From an uncultured Bacteroidales bacterium (GTDB lineage: Bacteria > Bacteroidota > Bacteroidia > Bacteroidales > Paludibacteraceae), in assembly GCA_937910305.1 (NCBI GenBank), contig CALEPS010000044.1, forward strand, positions 1 to 19,016: DNA of 19,016 bases. Reading direction: 5' to 3'. The position numbers and the translations under genes are program-made. Numbering within the stretch: the stretch's first letter is position 1; the number at the start of each line of letters is the position of its first letter. Shown piece after piece: positions 1 to 6,958 of this stretch. The notes under the pieces were generated by a model that was not told the origin of the DNA, did no database searches, and saw only the letters and a list, made by a program, of their open reading frames with translations.

Positions 1-498
1 CTTGCGGCAAAGAAGAAATTAGTTGTCATTCTGGCTGCGGTCATGGTCTCCGTAGGAATGATGGCGCAATCGCCTGTCTATCGTGTCGGAGACAAATACA
101 TGATGGACGGCGAATTGATGAACAAACGCGAGTTCAAAGGATACCTCAAAAACACTTGCCCGGAGGCGTTCGAATTGTTCTCCAACGGACATAAACTGAG
201 CATAGCCGGATGGAGTTGTTTCGGAGTAGGCCTCGCCATTAACTCCGTAGGCAGTTCTCTGCTCTATTCGTGTCTCAGGGGCGAAATAAAACAGAGTTAT
301 ATGCTTGATTTAAGCTATACACTCACTTCTTTGGGAGCCGGAACCACCGTAGCCGGTGTTACCTGTCTCGCGGTAGGTTATACACGCATGCACAAAGCCG
401 TTAACCTCTATAACATCGAGAAAGCGCACCGCCCCGACCTCAGATGGATCTACGGTTTGAACGGACGGGGAGAGATATCCGTTGCGTTGCAGTTCTGA
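1..498 (+). CDS. Secreted/membrane hypothetical protein, 5' end missing
   Basis: The frame is open from the first base, so the start codon lies upstream of the window. The first visible residues (three Lys, then LVVILAAVMVSV and MMAQ) read as a signal peptide probably cut after MMA. This means the in-frame Met at 43 lies inside the signal peptide and is not the start. The mature part has two Gly/Ser-rich hydrophobic stretches, about 25 residues each (coded around 200-285 and 305-390), that could be membrane helices. It ends in SVALQF, an aromatic terminus also seen in outer-membrane proteins. I do not recognise a family. No terminator is obvious after it. Confidence 0.7.
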   Translation, partial: LAAKKKLVVILAAVMVSVGMMAQSPVYRVGDKYMMDGELMNKREFKGYLKNTCPEAFELFSNGHKLSIAGWSCFGVGLAINSVGSSLLYSCLRGEIKQSYMLDLSYTLTSLGAGTTVAGVTCLAVGYTRMHKAVNLYNIEKAHRPDLRWIYGLNGRGEISVALQF

Positions 499-581
499 TT
501 TGCGCCACCGTACTATTTTTTCCATATTTGCAAATTACAGCGTTCAAAAATCACATTTTTTGACAAAAATAACGTGCGTAC

Positions 582-612
582 TTGCATATTCGAAAAAAAA
601 GCAGTAATTTTG
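582..612 (+). promoter_or_regulatory. Bacteroidota-type promoter of the NifU-like/GGGtGRT unit
   Basis: TTG (582-584, within TTGCAT) is followed after 20 bp by TAATTTTG (605-612), matching the -33/-7 consensus. An A-tract and GCAG stand directly before the -7 box, as in several other promoters of this window. Transcription would start near 618-620, giving a leader of about 105 nt. Confidence 0.8.
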
Positions 613-725
613 CGGCGCAAAATGTGTGGCACGGAGAGACGGAAACGGATGCCGCACATGCATGAGCGGCGCATAAACGCCAGAAAAGAAAGACTATTTT
701 TAAAACAAACAATAATTTTAGACAC

Positions 726-1427
726 ATGATTTATTCGAAAGAAGTACAAGAAATGTGCGTGGTAGCGAAGGGTCCGAATCACGGACCGGCACCTATTCCC
801 GAGGAGGGCAAATGGGTGAAGGCTACCGAGATCAAAGACATCTCGGGTATGACGCACGGTATCGGCTGGTGCGCACCGCAACAGGGTTGCTGCAAACTCA
901 GTCTGAATGTAAAAGACGGTATCATCGAGGAGGCACTCGTTGAGACCATCGGTTGCTCGGGTATGACCCACTCTGCTGCTATGGCGGCTGAGATCCTGCC
1001 GGGCAAGACCATCCTTGAGGCACTCAACACCGACCTCGTCTGCGATGCTATCAACACCGCTATGCGCGAGCTGTTCCTGCAGATCGTCTATGGTCGTACG
1101 CAGAGCGCGTTCAGTGAGGGCGGTCTGGCCATCGGTGCCGGACTTGAGGACCTCGGTAAAGGTCTTGTTAGCCAGTGCGGTACGCTCTATTCCACCAAGG
1201 CGAAGGGCGTTCGTTACCTCCAGCTCACCGAGGGTTATATCACCAAGGAGTTCCTGGACGAGGACAACGAGGTTTGCGGTTACGAGTACGTACACATGGG
1301 TAAGTTCATGGACGCTGTGAAGAAGGGTGTTCCCGCTGACGAGGCGCTCAAGAGCGTAACCGGTACCTACGGCCGCACGACCAAAGAGCAAGGTGCAGTT
1401 AAATCGATTGATCCACGCAAAAACTAA
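726..1427 (+). CDS. NifU/IscU-like iron-sulfur cluster scaffold domain protein
   Basis: 233 residues. The segment around residues 55-100 (KLSLNVKDGIIEEA, then ETIGCSG, then PGKTILEAL) closely follows the NifU N-terminal/IscU fold, where Cys residues hold a transient Fe-S cluster. Visible Cys: 11, 49, 55, 56, 77, 106, 151 and 184. C77 fits the second IscU ligand, and SQCGTL (C151) may supply the third. The first IscU ligand motif (ACGD) is changed to QGCC, so the conserved Asp is missing. The protein is longer than IscU (about 128 residues), with extra N- and C-terminal parts. It is followed 12 bp later by the GGGtGRT gene, a pairing I recall from anaerobic Firmicutes and Bacteroidota. It is probably cytoplasmic. 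The exact client protein is unknown; the neighbour is the obvious candidate. No Shine-Dalgarno precedes this ATG. Confidence 0.85.
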   Translation: MIYSKEVQEMCVVAKGPNHGPAPIPEEGKWVKATEIKDISGMTHGIGWCAPQQGCCKLSLNVKDGIIEEALVETIGCSGMTHSAAMAAEILPGKTILEALNTDLVCDAINTAMRELFLQIVYGRTQSAFSEGGLAIGAGLEDLGKGLVSQCGTLYSTKAKGVRYLQLTEGYITKEFLDEDNEVCGYEYVHMGKFMDAVKKGVPADEALKSVTGTYGRTTKEQGAVKSIDPRKN

Positions 1428-1432
1428 GGAGG
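1426..1432 (+). promoter_or_regulatory. Perfect Shine-Dalgarno overlapping a stop codon
   Basis: AAGGAGG begins inside the TAA stop (1425-1427) of the NifU-like gene and ends 7 nt before the ATG at 1440. Such a strong site is unusual here: other starts in the window have A/T-rich upstream regions without it. It suggests coupled, high-level translation of the second gene. Confidence 0.85.
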
Positions 1433-1439
1433 AGAGAGT

Positions 1440-2450
1440 ATGATTCGTGAAGTAAAATTTGAGTCGCAAGACCGCCGCGAGAAACAGATTCTCGCCGCTC
1501 TGAACGCTAACGGTATCGCTTCCATCGAGGAGGCCAACCAGATTTGCGAGCAATACGGCCTCGATCCTTATCTGACCTGCGAGGAGACCCAACGTATTTG
1601 TTTTGAGAACGCGAAGTGGGCTTACGTAGTAGGTACCGCAATCGCTTTGAAGAAAGGCTGCAAGAACGCCGCTGACGCTGCCGAGGCAATCGGTATCGGT
1701 CTGCAGTCCTTCTGTATCCCGGGTTCGGTGGCTGACGACCGCAAGGTTGGTATCGGTCACGGTAACTTAGCAGCCCGTCTGCTGCGCGAGGAGACCCAGT
1801 GCTTCGCTTTCCTGGCAGGCCACGAGTCTTTCGCTGCCGCTGAGGGTGCTATCAAGATTGCCGAGATGGCGAACAAGGTGCGTAAGAACCCGCTCCGTTG
1901 CATTCTGAACGGTCTGGGCAAAGACGCTGCTATGATCATCAGCCGTATCAACGGTTTCACCTACGTACAGACCGAGTTCGACTATTTCACGGGCGAACTG
2001 AAGATCGTGCGCAAGAAAGCGTACAGCGACGGTCCGCGTGCGAAGGTCAACTGCTACGGCGCAGACGATGTTCGCGAGGGTGTAGCTATCCTCTGGCATG
2101 AGAACGTGGATGTATCCATCACCGGTAACTCGACCAACCCGACGCGCTTCCAGCACCCGGTAGCAGGAACGTACAAGAAAGAGCGTATCCTCGCCGGCAA
2201 GCCGTATTTCAGCGTTGCTTCCGGTGGCGGTACAGGCCGTACGCTGCACCCGGATAACATGGCTGCAGGTCCTGCTTCGTATGGTATGACCGATACGCTC
2301 GGACGTATGCACAGCGACGCACAGTTCGCAGGTTCGAGCTCCGTTCCGGCACACGTAGAGATGATGGGCTTCCTCGGCATCGGAAACAACCCGATGGTAG
2401 GTTGCACCGTAGCCTGCGCTGTGAATGTAGCTCTGGCACTGAATAAGTAA
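1440..2450 (+). CDS. GGGtGRT family protein
   Basis: 336 residues, close to full family length. The name-giving motif GGGTGRT is at residues 262-268, followed by the highly conserved LHPDNMAAGPASYGMTDTLG region and an EMMGFLGIGNNPMVGC stretch near the C terminus. No signal peptide or membrane segment is seen, so it is cytoplasmic. Ten Cys (36, 47, 54, 74, 92, 121, 154, 205, 322, 326) could bind a metal cluster, which would fit the NifU-like scaffold encoded directly upstream in the same transcript. The family is widespread in anaerobes, but to my knowledge its biochemical role has not been established. Fe-S cluster dependence is my inference from the pairing. The start is fixed by the strong Shine-Dalgarno at 1426-1432. 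Confidence 0.92.
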   Translation: MIREVKFESQDRREKQILAALNANGIASIEEANQICEQYGLDPYLTCEETQRICFENAKWAYVVGTAIALKKGCKNAADAAEAIGIGLQSFCIPGSVADDRKVGIGHGNLAARLLREETQCFAFLAGHESFAAAEGAIKIAEMANKVRKNPLRCILNGLGKDAAMIISRINGFTYVQTEFDYFTGELKIVRKKAYSDGPRAKVNCYGADDVREGVAILWHENVDVSITGNSTNPTRFQHPVAGTYKKERILAGKPYFSVASGGGTGRTLHPDNMAAGPASYGMTDTLGRMHSDAQFAGSSSVPAHVEMMGFLGIGNNPMVGCTVACAVNVALALNK

Positions 2451-2492
2451 CCCCACCCCGACCCTCCCCTCAAGGGAGGGAGGAGGGGAAAG
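2451..2492. repeat. Intergenic G/C-rich repeat, intact copy
   Basis: It begins directly after the TAA of the GGGtGRT gene with CCCCACCCCG, then a C-rich arm, CTCAAG, and a G-rich arm (GGGAGGGAGGAGGGG). The C- and G-rich arms can form a hairpin. Read on the minus strand it encodes SPPPSLEGRVGVG, a chance peptide often seen where this repeat is mistaken for coding sequence in Bacteroidota. It lies between genes and could act as a terminator or RNA-stability element. Confidence 0.75.
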
Positions 2493-2504
2493 GAATATTA
2501 ACAA

Positions 2505-2592
2505 CCCCACCCCGATGGAGTTCTACGGACGGCCACCGGCAGTCCGATCGAGCAGAGCTCTTCACCCCTCAAGGGAGGGAGAAGGGGGAAAG
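2505..2592. repeat. Second copy of the G/C-rich repeat, split by about 48 bp
   Basis: CCCCACCCCG (2505-2514) and the hairpin half CCCCTCAAGGGAGGGA (2565-2580) match the copy at 2451-2492, but they are separated by 48 bp of unrelated sequence (2515-2562). That insert contains its own inverted repeat, CGGAC...GTCCG, around 2525-2546. An ATG at 2515 lies in the insert and is in frame with the next gene. It is not its start, because the signal peptide begins at 2605. Confidence 0.65.
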
Positions 2593-2604
2593 AAAAAAAT
2601 AGAA

Positions 2605-3189
2605 ATGAAAAAGTATTTATTCATTGTAGCGCTTGCTATGGCAAGCGTAATGGTGTATGCCCAGCCTCGTGCTATCGGTGGACGTCTGGGCGCATTCAAT
2701 GGTATTAGTTACCAACATGGCTTTGGCGAAAGTAATATGCTGGAAGTCGAGCTCGGTTGGTCGGTTGACGGTCGCACGGATTTCTGGCGCAACGTAGGCG
2801 GAGTGCAAACGCACGGCCGCACATGGGGCACTACCGTACAGGCTGCTGCCACCTATGATTGGATCGATCCGTTCAACGCTCCCGTTCCGTGGAACGAACA
2901 AGGCGAGTGGCACTGGTACCTCGGTGTCGGCGGAGCCGGCGGCTACGGTTGGAACGCCAGCACGTATGTAGCCGGAGTAGGCAATGTTGGCAACGCTTGG
3001 AACTGGGGTTATATAGGTGCAGCGGGACGCATCGGCATCGAGTACGATTTCTGGTTCCCGCTCCAACTCTCGCTGGACTGGCGTCCTACGCTGGGAGCAG
3101 GTCTGTTTGACGACCAGAACGGCGGTGCAGAGGCAGGGCTCTATTGGGAGATGTCCTGTATTTCCCTCGGCGTTCGTTATAAATTCTAA
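2605..3189 (+). CDS. Small outer-membrane beta-barrel-like protein
   Basis: 194 residues from the Met at 2605, chosen because MKKYLFIVALAMASVMVYA is a clean signal peptide (cut before QPRA). The longer frame starting at 2515 would put repeat-derived sequence in front of it. The mature chain is rich in Gly and aromatic residues in alternating patterns, contains YDWIDPFNAPVPWNE and IGIEYDFWFP, and ends GVRYKF, the terminal Phe typical of barrel proteins. It is a clear paralogue of the protein at 3225, 35 bp downstream, with an extra loop region of about 29 residues. No promoter is visible just upstream, so it may be read through from the GGGtGRT unit or use an unrecognised promoter. Function unknown; the outer-membrane location is inferred. 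Confidence 0.85.
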   Translation: MKKYLFIVALAMASVMVYAQPRAIGGRLGAFNGISYQHGFGESNMLEVELGWSVDGRTDFWRNVGGVQTHGRTWGTTVQAAATYDWIDPFNAPVPWNEQGEWHWYLGVGGAGGYGWNASTYVAGVGNVGNAWNWGYIGAAGRIGIEYDFWFPLQLSLDWRPTLGAGLFDDQNGGAEAGLYWEMSCISLGVRYKF

Positions 3190-3224
3190 TTGTAATATTA
3201 CTAACAATCAATTTAAAAAGTAAA

Positions 3225-3722
3225 ATGAAAAAAATTTTATTTGTAGCCGTACTTGCATTGGCAAGTGTAATGGCTTACGCTCAACCTCGCGCTGTCGGTG
3301 TTAACCTCGGTGCGTGGTCTTCTATCTCTTACCAACACGGCTTTGGTGAGAGCAACATGTTGGATGTAGCCGCAAACGTTATTCTGCCTATTAACAGCGG
3401 TGTCGGTGTCGGCGGTCATGTGACCTACGACTGGATTGACCCGTTCAACGCTCCTGTTCCTTGGAACGAGAAGGGTGAATGGCACTGGTACATGGGTGTC
3501 GGCGGTTCGGGTGGTTTCGTATTCCCGGGCAACAACGTAGATGGTTGGTGGTACGCTGGTGTAGCAGGTCATATCGGCATCGAGTATGACTTCTGGTTCC
3601 CGTTCCAACTCTCGCTGGACTGGCGTCCGAGCCTCGGCGTTGGTACCAATGGAGGTAACCTCGGTTTCAACGTTCCCGGTCTCTGGGGAGGCCTTCAACT
3701 CGGTGTTCGCTACAAATTCTAA
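3225..3722 (+). CDS. Small outer-membrane beta-barrel-like protein, paralogue
   Basis: 165 residues. Signal peptide MKKILFVAVLALASVMAYA, then QPRAVGVNLGAW. It shares with the upstream protein the blocks SYQHGFGESNML, YDWIDPFNAPVPWNE, GEWHWY, HIGIEYDFWFP and QLSLDWRPSLG, and the terminal GVRYKF. The difference lies in shorter segments between blocks, as expected for surface loops of a barrel. It is the last gene before a strong terminator at 3742, so the pair form one transcript end. I do not recognise a ligand or a named family. Confidence 0.87.
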   Translation: MKKILFVAVLALASVMAYAQPRAVGVNLGAWSSISYQHGFGESNMLDVAANVILPINSGVGVGGHVTYDWIDPFNAPVPWNEKGEWHWYMGVGGSGGFVFPGNNVDGWWYAGVAGHIGIEYDFWFPFQLSLDWRPSLGVGTNGGNLGFNVPGLWGGLQLGVRYKF

Positions 3723-3741
3723 TTGAACATTTTTATTATGC

Positions 3742-3776
3742 AAAACGCACCTCTTCTCGGAGATGTGCGTTTTTTT
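3742..3776 (+). terminator. Intrinsic terminator after the barrel pair
   Basis: ACGCAC-CTC pairs with GAG-(AT)-GTGCGT around a TTCTCG loop, followed by seven T. It lies 20 bp after the stop codon at 3722. Confidence 0.85.
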
Positions 3777-3806
3777 ATGCGCATTCGTGTAAAAAAACAA
3801 TAATAA

Positions 3807-3838
3807 TTTGCGTATATAAAAAATTGTTTGTATCTTTG
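3807..3838 (+). promoter_or_regulatory. Promoter of the five-gene envelope operon
   Basis: TTTG (3807-3810), 20 bp, TATCTTTG (3831-3838). It matches the Bacteroidota consensus at both boxes and lies 34 bp before the ATG at 3873. It is the only clear promoter before 8278. Confidence 0.85.
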
Positions 3839-3872
3839 TGCGCAAAACGTAACCTATTAATAATCTATTCGT

Positions 3873-4370
3873 ATGAGAAAAATTCTTTTCCCGCTACTTG
3901 CAGTAGTATTTATCTTCAGTTCTTGCGCTGCAGCGCGCCAAGCCAAAGCGAACAAGGACACCAATCAGTACCGTTATGAGATTGAGTGCGCAGGCAATGC
4001 CATTCAGGGTACTTACTTAGTCAAAGTGTGGACCTACAGCCGCAGCGCCGGCATTGCCGAGAACCAATGCCGCAAGAACGCCGTTCACGGTGTTATTTTC
4101 AAAGGCTACGGAGGAGGTCAAGGCTGCGTCTCGCAACGTCCTCTGGCACCGCAGCCGGGTATTGAGACCCAATACAAAGACTACTTCGACAGTTTCTTCG
4201 CTACCGGCGGCGAGTTCCAGAAATATGCTTCTATCATAAGCGGCACAACCGAGACCGTGCGGGTAGGCAACGAATACAAAGTAGGCGTTGTAGTGAGTGT
4301 CCGCAAAGACGATCTGCGCAAAGCACTTGAAGCCGCAGGCATCCTCCGCAAACTGAACAGCGGCTTTTGA
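3873..4370 (+). CDS. Lipoprotein, first gene of the envelope operon
   Basis: 165 residues. The N terminus MRKILFPLLAVVFIFSSC is an SPII signal with the lipid-carrying Cys at 18. The mature chain is paralogous to the next lipoprotein: both have GTY(L/V)(V/I), a block ending in IF(K/D)G, then YxDYxxxFFxxGG, and a C-terminal (L/I)(R/K)KxLxxxGI segment. The alternating beta strand/helix look recalls LPP20/CsgG-like envelope proteins, but the likeness is weak and I do not assign a family. It probably sits in the outer or inner membrane, facing the periplasm. As the first gene after the promoter it should be the most abundant product of the operon. Confidence 0.82.
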   Translation: MRKILFPLLAVVFIFSSCAAARQAKANKDTNQYRYEIECAGNAIQGTYLVKVWTYSRSAGIAENQCRKNAVHGVIFKGYGGGQGCVSQRPLAPQPGIETQYKDYFDSFFATGGEFQKYASIISGTTETVRVGNEYKVGVVVSVRKDDLRKALEAAGILRKLNSGF

Positions 4371-4417
4371 TTTGTGATTTGTAGTTTGTGATTTGTAATT
4401 TTTAATTCATAATTAAT
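4371..4417. repeat. Heptamer-periodic spacer
   Basis: Directly after the TGA stop come six 7-base units (TTTGTGA, TTTGTAG, TTTGTGA, TTTGTAA, TTTTTAA, TTCATAA) and then TTAAT before the ATG at 4418. The unit starts in phase with the end of the stop codon, as at 6875 and 16541. Confidence 0.7.
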
Positions 4418-4912
4418 ATGACACGAAACCTTTTGTACATCGTACTTTGTATCTTTGTACTTTCCTTAGCGAGTTGCGGTTCCAAACGCTCGCAAGCCTT
4501 CTATGACCAGCCGAGCCGTGTATTGAGCGCGGATTTCAACGGCACATACGTCATCCGTACGCAGGTGCGTTCCAAAGACGCCGTGACTGCATTCTACGAC
4601 GCACAGCGCAAAGTAGTGAAAGAGATTATTTTTGACGGTATCCAAGCCGGCAACAACGGCGTTTCGGATCTCAAGCCGCTCTGTCTGGACAAGAACGCCC
4701 AGGAGAAATACGAAGACTACTGGAATGCCTTCTTCTCGGACGGAGGCCCCTGGAAACAGTTCACCAACTACAGCAAACGCCGCGTGGTCACGACCCGTTA
4801 TGAGCGCGACGGACGGCAGATGGTAGAGACCGGAACGGTTACTGTGGACCGCGCCGGAATCAAGAAGAAACTGCAAGAAGACGGAATAATCCCGAAAGAA
4901 GGAAGATATTAA
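4418..4912 (+). CDS. Lipoprotein, paralogue of the preceding gene
   Basis: 164 residues. SPII signal peptide with lipobox SLASC (Cys 20). It shares with the upstream lipoprotein a GTYVI strand, the conserved block ending EIIFDG, the YEDYWNAFFSDGG motif and a C-terminal IKKKLQEDGI segment. Identity is low but spread over the full length, so this is an old duplication. It is co-transcribed with 3873, separated only by a 47-bp heptamer spacer. Function unknown. Two related lipoproteins at the head of an operon of secreted proteins suggest a heteromeric envelope complex (inference). Confidence 0.82.
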   Translation: MTRNLLYIVLCIFVLSLASCGSKRSQAFYDQPSRVLSADFNGTYVIRTQVRSKDAVTAFYDAQRKVVKEIIFDGIQAGNNGVSDLKPLCLDKNAQEKYEDYWNAFFSDGGPWKQFTNYSKRRVVTTRYERDGRQMVETGTVTVDRAGIKKKLQEDGIIPKEGRY

Positions 4913-4914
4913 GT

Positions 4915-4949
4915 CATTTACCATTTGGGCATTTACCATTTGGACATTT
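4915..4949. repeat. 7/8-bp periodic spacer
   Basis: CATTT recurs at 4915, 4922, 4930, 4937 and 4945, which amounts to a 15-bp unit (CATTTACCATTTGGG) given twice plus the start of a third. It fills most of the gap between the stop at 4912 and the ATG at 4965. Confidence 0.65.
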
Positions 4950-4964
4950 ATTTTTTAGAGAATT

Positions 4965-5915
4965 ATGAAAAAGTCACTATTAACTATAGTTCTTGCGTGC
5001 ATAGCGGTTGTAGCGAGTGCGCAGATCAAGAAACCGGAGCTGATGGTTGTTCCGTCGGATATATGGTGTATTACCAACGGGTATTACACCGAAGTGGAAA
5101 ATATGGGTTTGGTCACCAAAGTGCCCAACTACAAACAGGCGTTGCAAGAGAACATGGGTCTCAAGCTGGCGATCGCCAAGCTGAACGACCTGATGGCGGA
5201 GCGTGAGTTCCCGTTGCAGAGTCTGGAGCAGATGATCAAGAACCTGGAGCAACGCCGCATGGAGGACAACATGACGATGAGCAAAGCCGGTAACGAGTTG
5301 GCAGAAAGTCCTCTGGACGAAGTAGCCCGCATGGCTAAATGCGACATCATCCTGGAACTCAGTTGGGAGGTAAAAGACTTCGGTCCTAAACACTCCTTAT
5401 CGTACATTCTGGAGGCACGTGACGCCTATACCGCCAAATCCATCGGCGCAGCGTCCGGCACCGGCGCTCCATCCATGACCGCCGATGTGGACGTACTGCT
5501 GGAGGAAGCTATCGTCGCCAATATGGATAACTTCAACCTGCGTCTGCAGGACCATTTCACCGAGATGCAGACCATCGGACGTGAGATAAATCTGGATATC
5601 AAAGTGTTTGCCAACAATGCCGCAGGTATGGACCTGGAGACCGAGTTCGGCGGCGAAGAGCTGGTAGATGTAATCAACAACTGGCTCCAACTCAACACTA
5701 TCCAAGGCCGTTTCTCCATGCCGTACGCTTCGGAGAACGTAGCGAACTTCACCCAAGTCCGCATCCCAGTCTATGACGAGCGCGGAAGGGCTATCGATGC
5801 CAACGGATTTGCCAAACAACTGGCAAAACATCTCCGTCAGGCACCGTACAACATCCCTTGCAAAGTGATGGTAAAAGGTCTCGGAAGAGCCGTGATCGTC
5901 CTTGGAGAAAAATAA
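4965..5915 (+). CDS. Secreted protein, DUF6175-like
   Basis: 316 residues. Signal peptide MKKSLLTIVLACIAVVASA, cut before QIKK. The mature start KKPELMVVPSDIWC, the region SPLDEVARMAKCDIILELSW and the C-terminal VMVKGLGRAVIVLG match what I remember of the Bacteroidota family annotated as DUF6175; this was not checked by search. The N-terminal part, a strand followed by a long helical region and an AKCDIILE strand, resembles the nucleotide-free Rossmann-like fold of CsgG/LpoB/TolB-N-type envelope proteins (inference). It is probably soluble in the periplasm or attached to the outer membrane through its lipoprotein neighbours. The start at 4965 is set by the signal peptide. Confidence 0.83.
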   Translation: MKKSLLTIVLACIAVVASAQIKKPELMVVPSDIWCITNGYYTEVENMGLVTKVPNYKQALQENMGLKLAIAKLNDLMAEREFPLQSLEQMIKNLEQRRMEDNMTMSKAGNELAESPLDEVARMAKCDIILELSWEVKDFGPKHSLSYILEARDAYTAKSIGAASGTGAPSMTADVDVLLEEAIVANMDNFNLRLQDHFTEMQTIGREINLDIKVFANNAAGMDLETEFGGEELVDVINNWLQLNTIQGRFSMPYASENVANFTQVRIPVYDERGRAIDANGFAKQLAKHLRQAPYNIPCKVMVKGLGRAVIVLGEK

Positions 5916-5938
5916 AGACATTTAGCATTTTGACAGTT

Positions 5939-6874
5939 ATGAAACGCATTTATTCTATATTATTAGCCGTGCTCATGAGCGCAGCTATGCTGGCACAAAC
6001 GGAGTATCTGCCGATCTCCGTATATGCAGCCGACGATTCCGAGTCCTTCCCCAAGGGTTCGAAAGCCATGATCGAGAACAAGCTGACCCAACTGCTGACC
6101 AAGAACGGTATAGCCGGACTGGATTATATGGGTCAGTTCGTGCTTACCGTTTCCAGTACCCCTCTGGACAAAGATATTATTCCCGGTCCTCCGATGAAAA
6201 TCGCAGAGAAAATGGAGATGAACCTCTATATCGTGGACAGTTACGCCAAAACGATCTTCTCTTCCGCCTCTTTCACTGTACGCGGATTAGGAGAGACCGA
6301 GAACAAATGCTATCTCAACGCTATCAGCCATATGCCGCTGCAGACGCCGCAGATAGCCCAATTCATTGACGAAGGGAAGCAGAAAATCATCCGCTACTAC
6401 GACCACGAAGGCGAAGTACTAATCAAGAAAGCCATGTATCTGGCAAAGAAAAAGGAATTCGAAGAGGCGCTATGGATCGTTTCGCTCATTCCCCAACAGA
6501 GCAAGCATTATGATGCCGCTCTGGCTACGGGACAAGAGATATACCAGATGTACCTGAACAACGAATGCAACCTCTATCTGGCAGCAGCCCGTCAGGCATG
6601 GGCTGCGGAGCAGAACTCCAAAGGTGCAGCTGCGGCAGGAGAGTATCTCCAGAATATCCTGCCGGATGCAGGCTGCTACGACGAAGCGATGGAGCTCTAC
6701 CGCGAGATCAAAGGAAAGGTGCTGGACGACTGGAAATTCGAGATGAAGAAATACCAGGACGGTATTGATCTTGAGAAACAGCGCATTGAAGCCGCACGCC
6801 AGATCGGTGTTGCATATGGCACGCACCAACCTGCGCAAACGACCTCCATCGAGTTCCTGCGCTCTATCTTATAA
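5939..6874 (+). CDS. Secreted protein with N-terminal beta domain and helical repeat C-terminus
   Basis: 311 residues from the Met at 5939. An in-frame ATG at 5858 lies inside the previous gene and would bury the signal peptide MKRIYSILLAVLMSAAMLA. Residues about 20-150 (LPISVYAADD, then KAMIENKLTQLLTKNGIA, a FVLTVSS strand and FTVRGLG) look like a CsgG/LpoB-type domain. Residues about 160-300 are rich in Ala, Glu and Lys helices (KKEFEEALWIVSLI, AAARQAWAAEQ, YDEAMELYREIKG) with TPR-like spacing. It would suit a periplasmic scaffold. The function is unknown; I recall related Bacteroidota hypotheticals beside DUF6175-type genes but could not confirm this. The 23-bp spacer before it also shows a CATT repeat 7 bp apart. 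Confidence 0.8.
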   Translation: MKRIYSILLAVLMSAAMLAQTEYLPISVYAADDSESFPKGSKAMIENKLTQLLTKNGIAGLDYMGQFVLTVSSTPLDKDIIPGPPMKIAEKMEMNLYIVDSYAKTIFSSASFTVRGLGETENKCYLNAISHMPLQTPQIAQFIDEGKQKIIRYYDHEGEVLIKKAMYLAKKKEFEEALWIVSLIPQQSKHYDAALATGQEIYQMYLNNECNLYLAAARQAWAAEQNSKGAAAAGEYLQNILPDAGCYDEAMELYREIKGKVLDDWKFEMKKYQDGIDLEKQRIEAARQIGVAYGTHQPAQTTSIEFLRSIL

Positions 6875-6958
6875 GTCGAAAGTAGAAAGCCGAAAGTCGA
6901 AAGAAGAAAGTCGAAAGTAGAAAGTCGAAAGACAAAAGCCGAAAGACAAAAGCCGAAA
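6875..6958. repeat. Twelve-unit heptamer array filling an intergenic gap exactly
   Basis: Starting at the base after the TAA (6872-6874) and ending at the base before the ATG (6959) there are 12 consecutive 7-base units: GTCGAAA (4 copies), GCCGAAA (3), GTAGAAA (2), GACAAAA (2) and GAAGAAA (1). The spacer is therefore 84 bp, exactly 12 x 7. It serves as the A-rich translation-start region of the next gene. Confidence 0.9.

Noticed and set aside
513..1760. Long open frame of 415 codons on the minus strand opposite the NifU-like gene
   Set aside because: It lies antisense to two clear conserved genes, has no promoter or family likeness, and arises from the codon bias of the + strand genes.
1767..2510. 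Minus-strand frame of 247 codons containing SPPPSLEGRVGVG
   Set aside because: That peptide is the translation of the intergenic G/C-rich repeat; the rest is antisense to the GGGtGRT gene.
2515..2604. ATG at 2515 as start of the first barrel gene
   Set aside because: It would place 30 residues from repeat DNA before a perfect signal peptide; 2605 is the sensible start.
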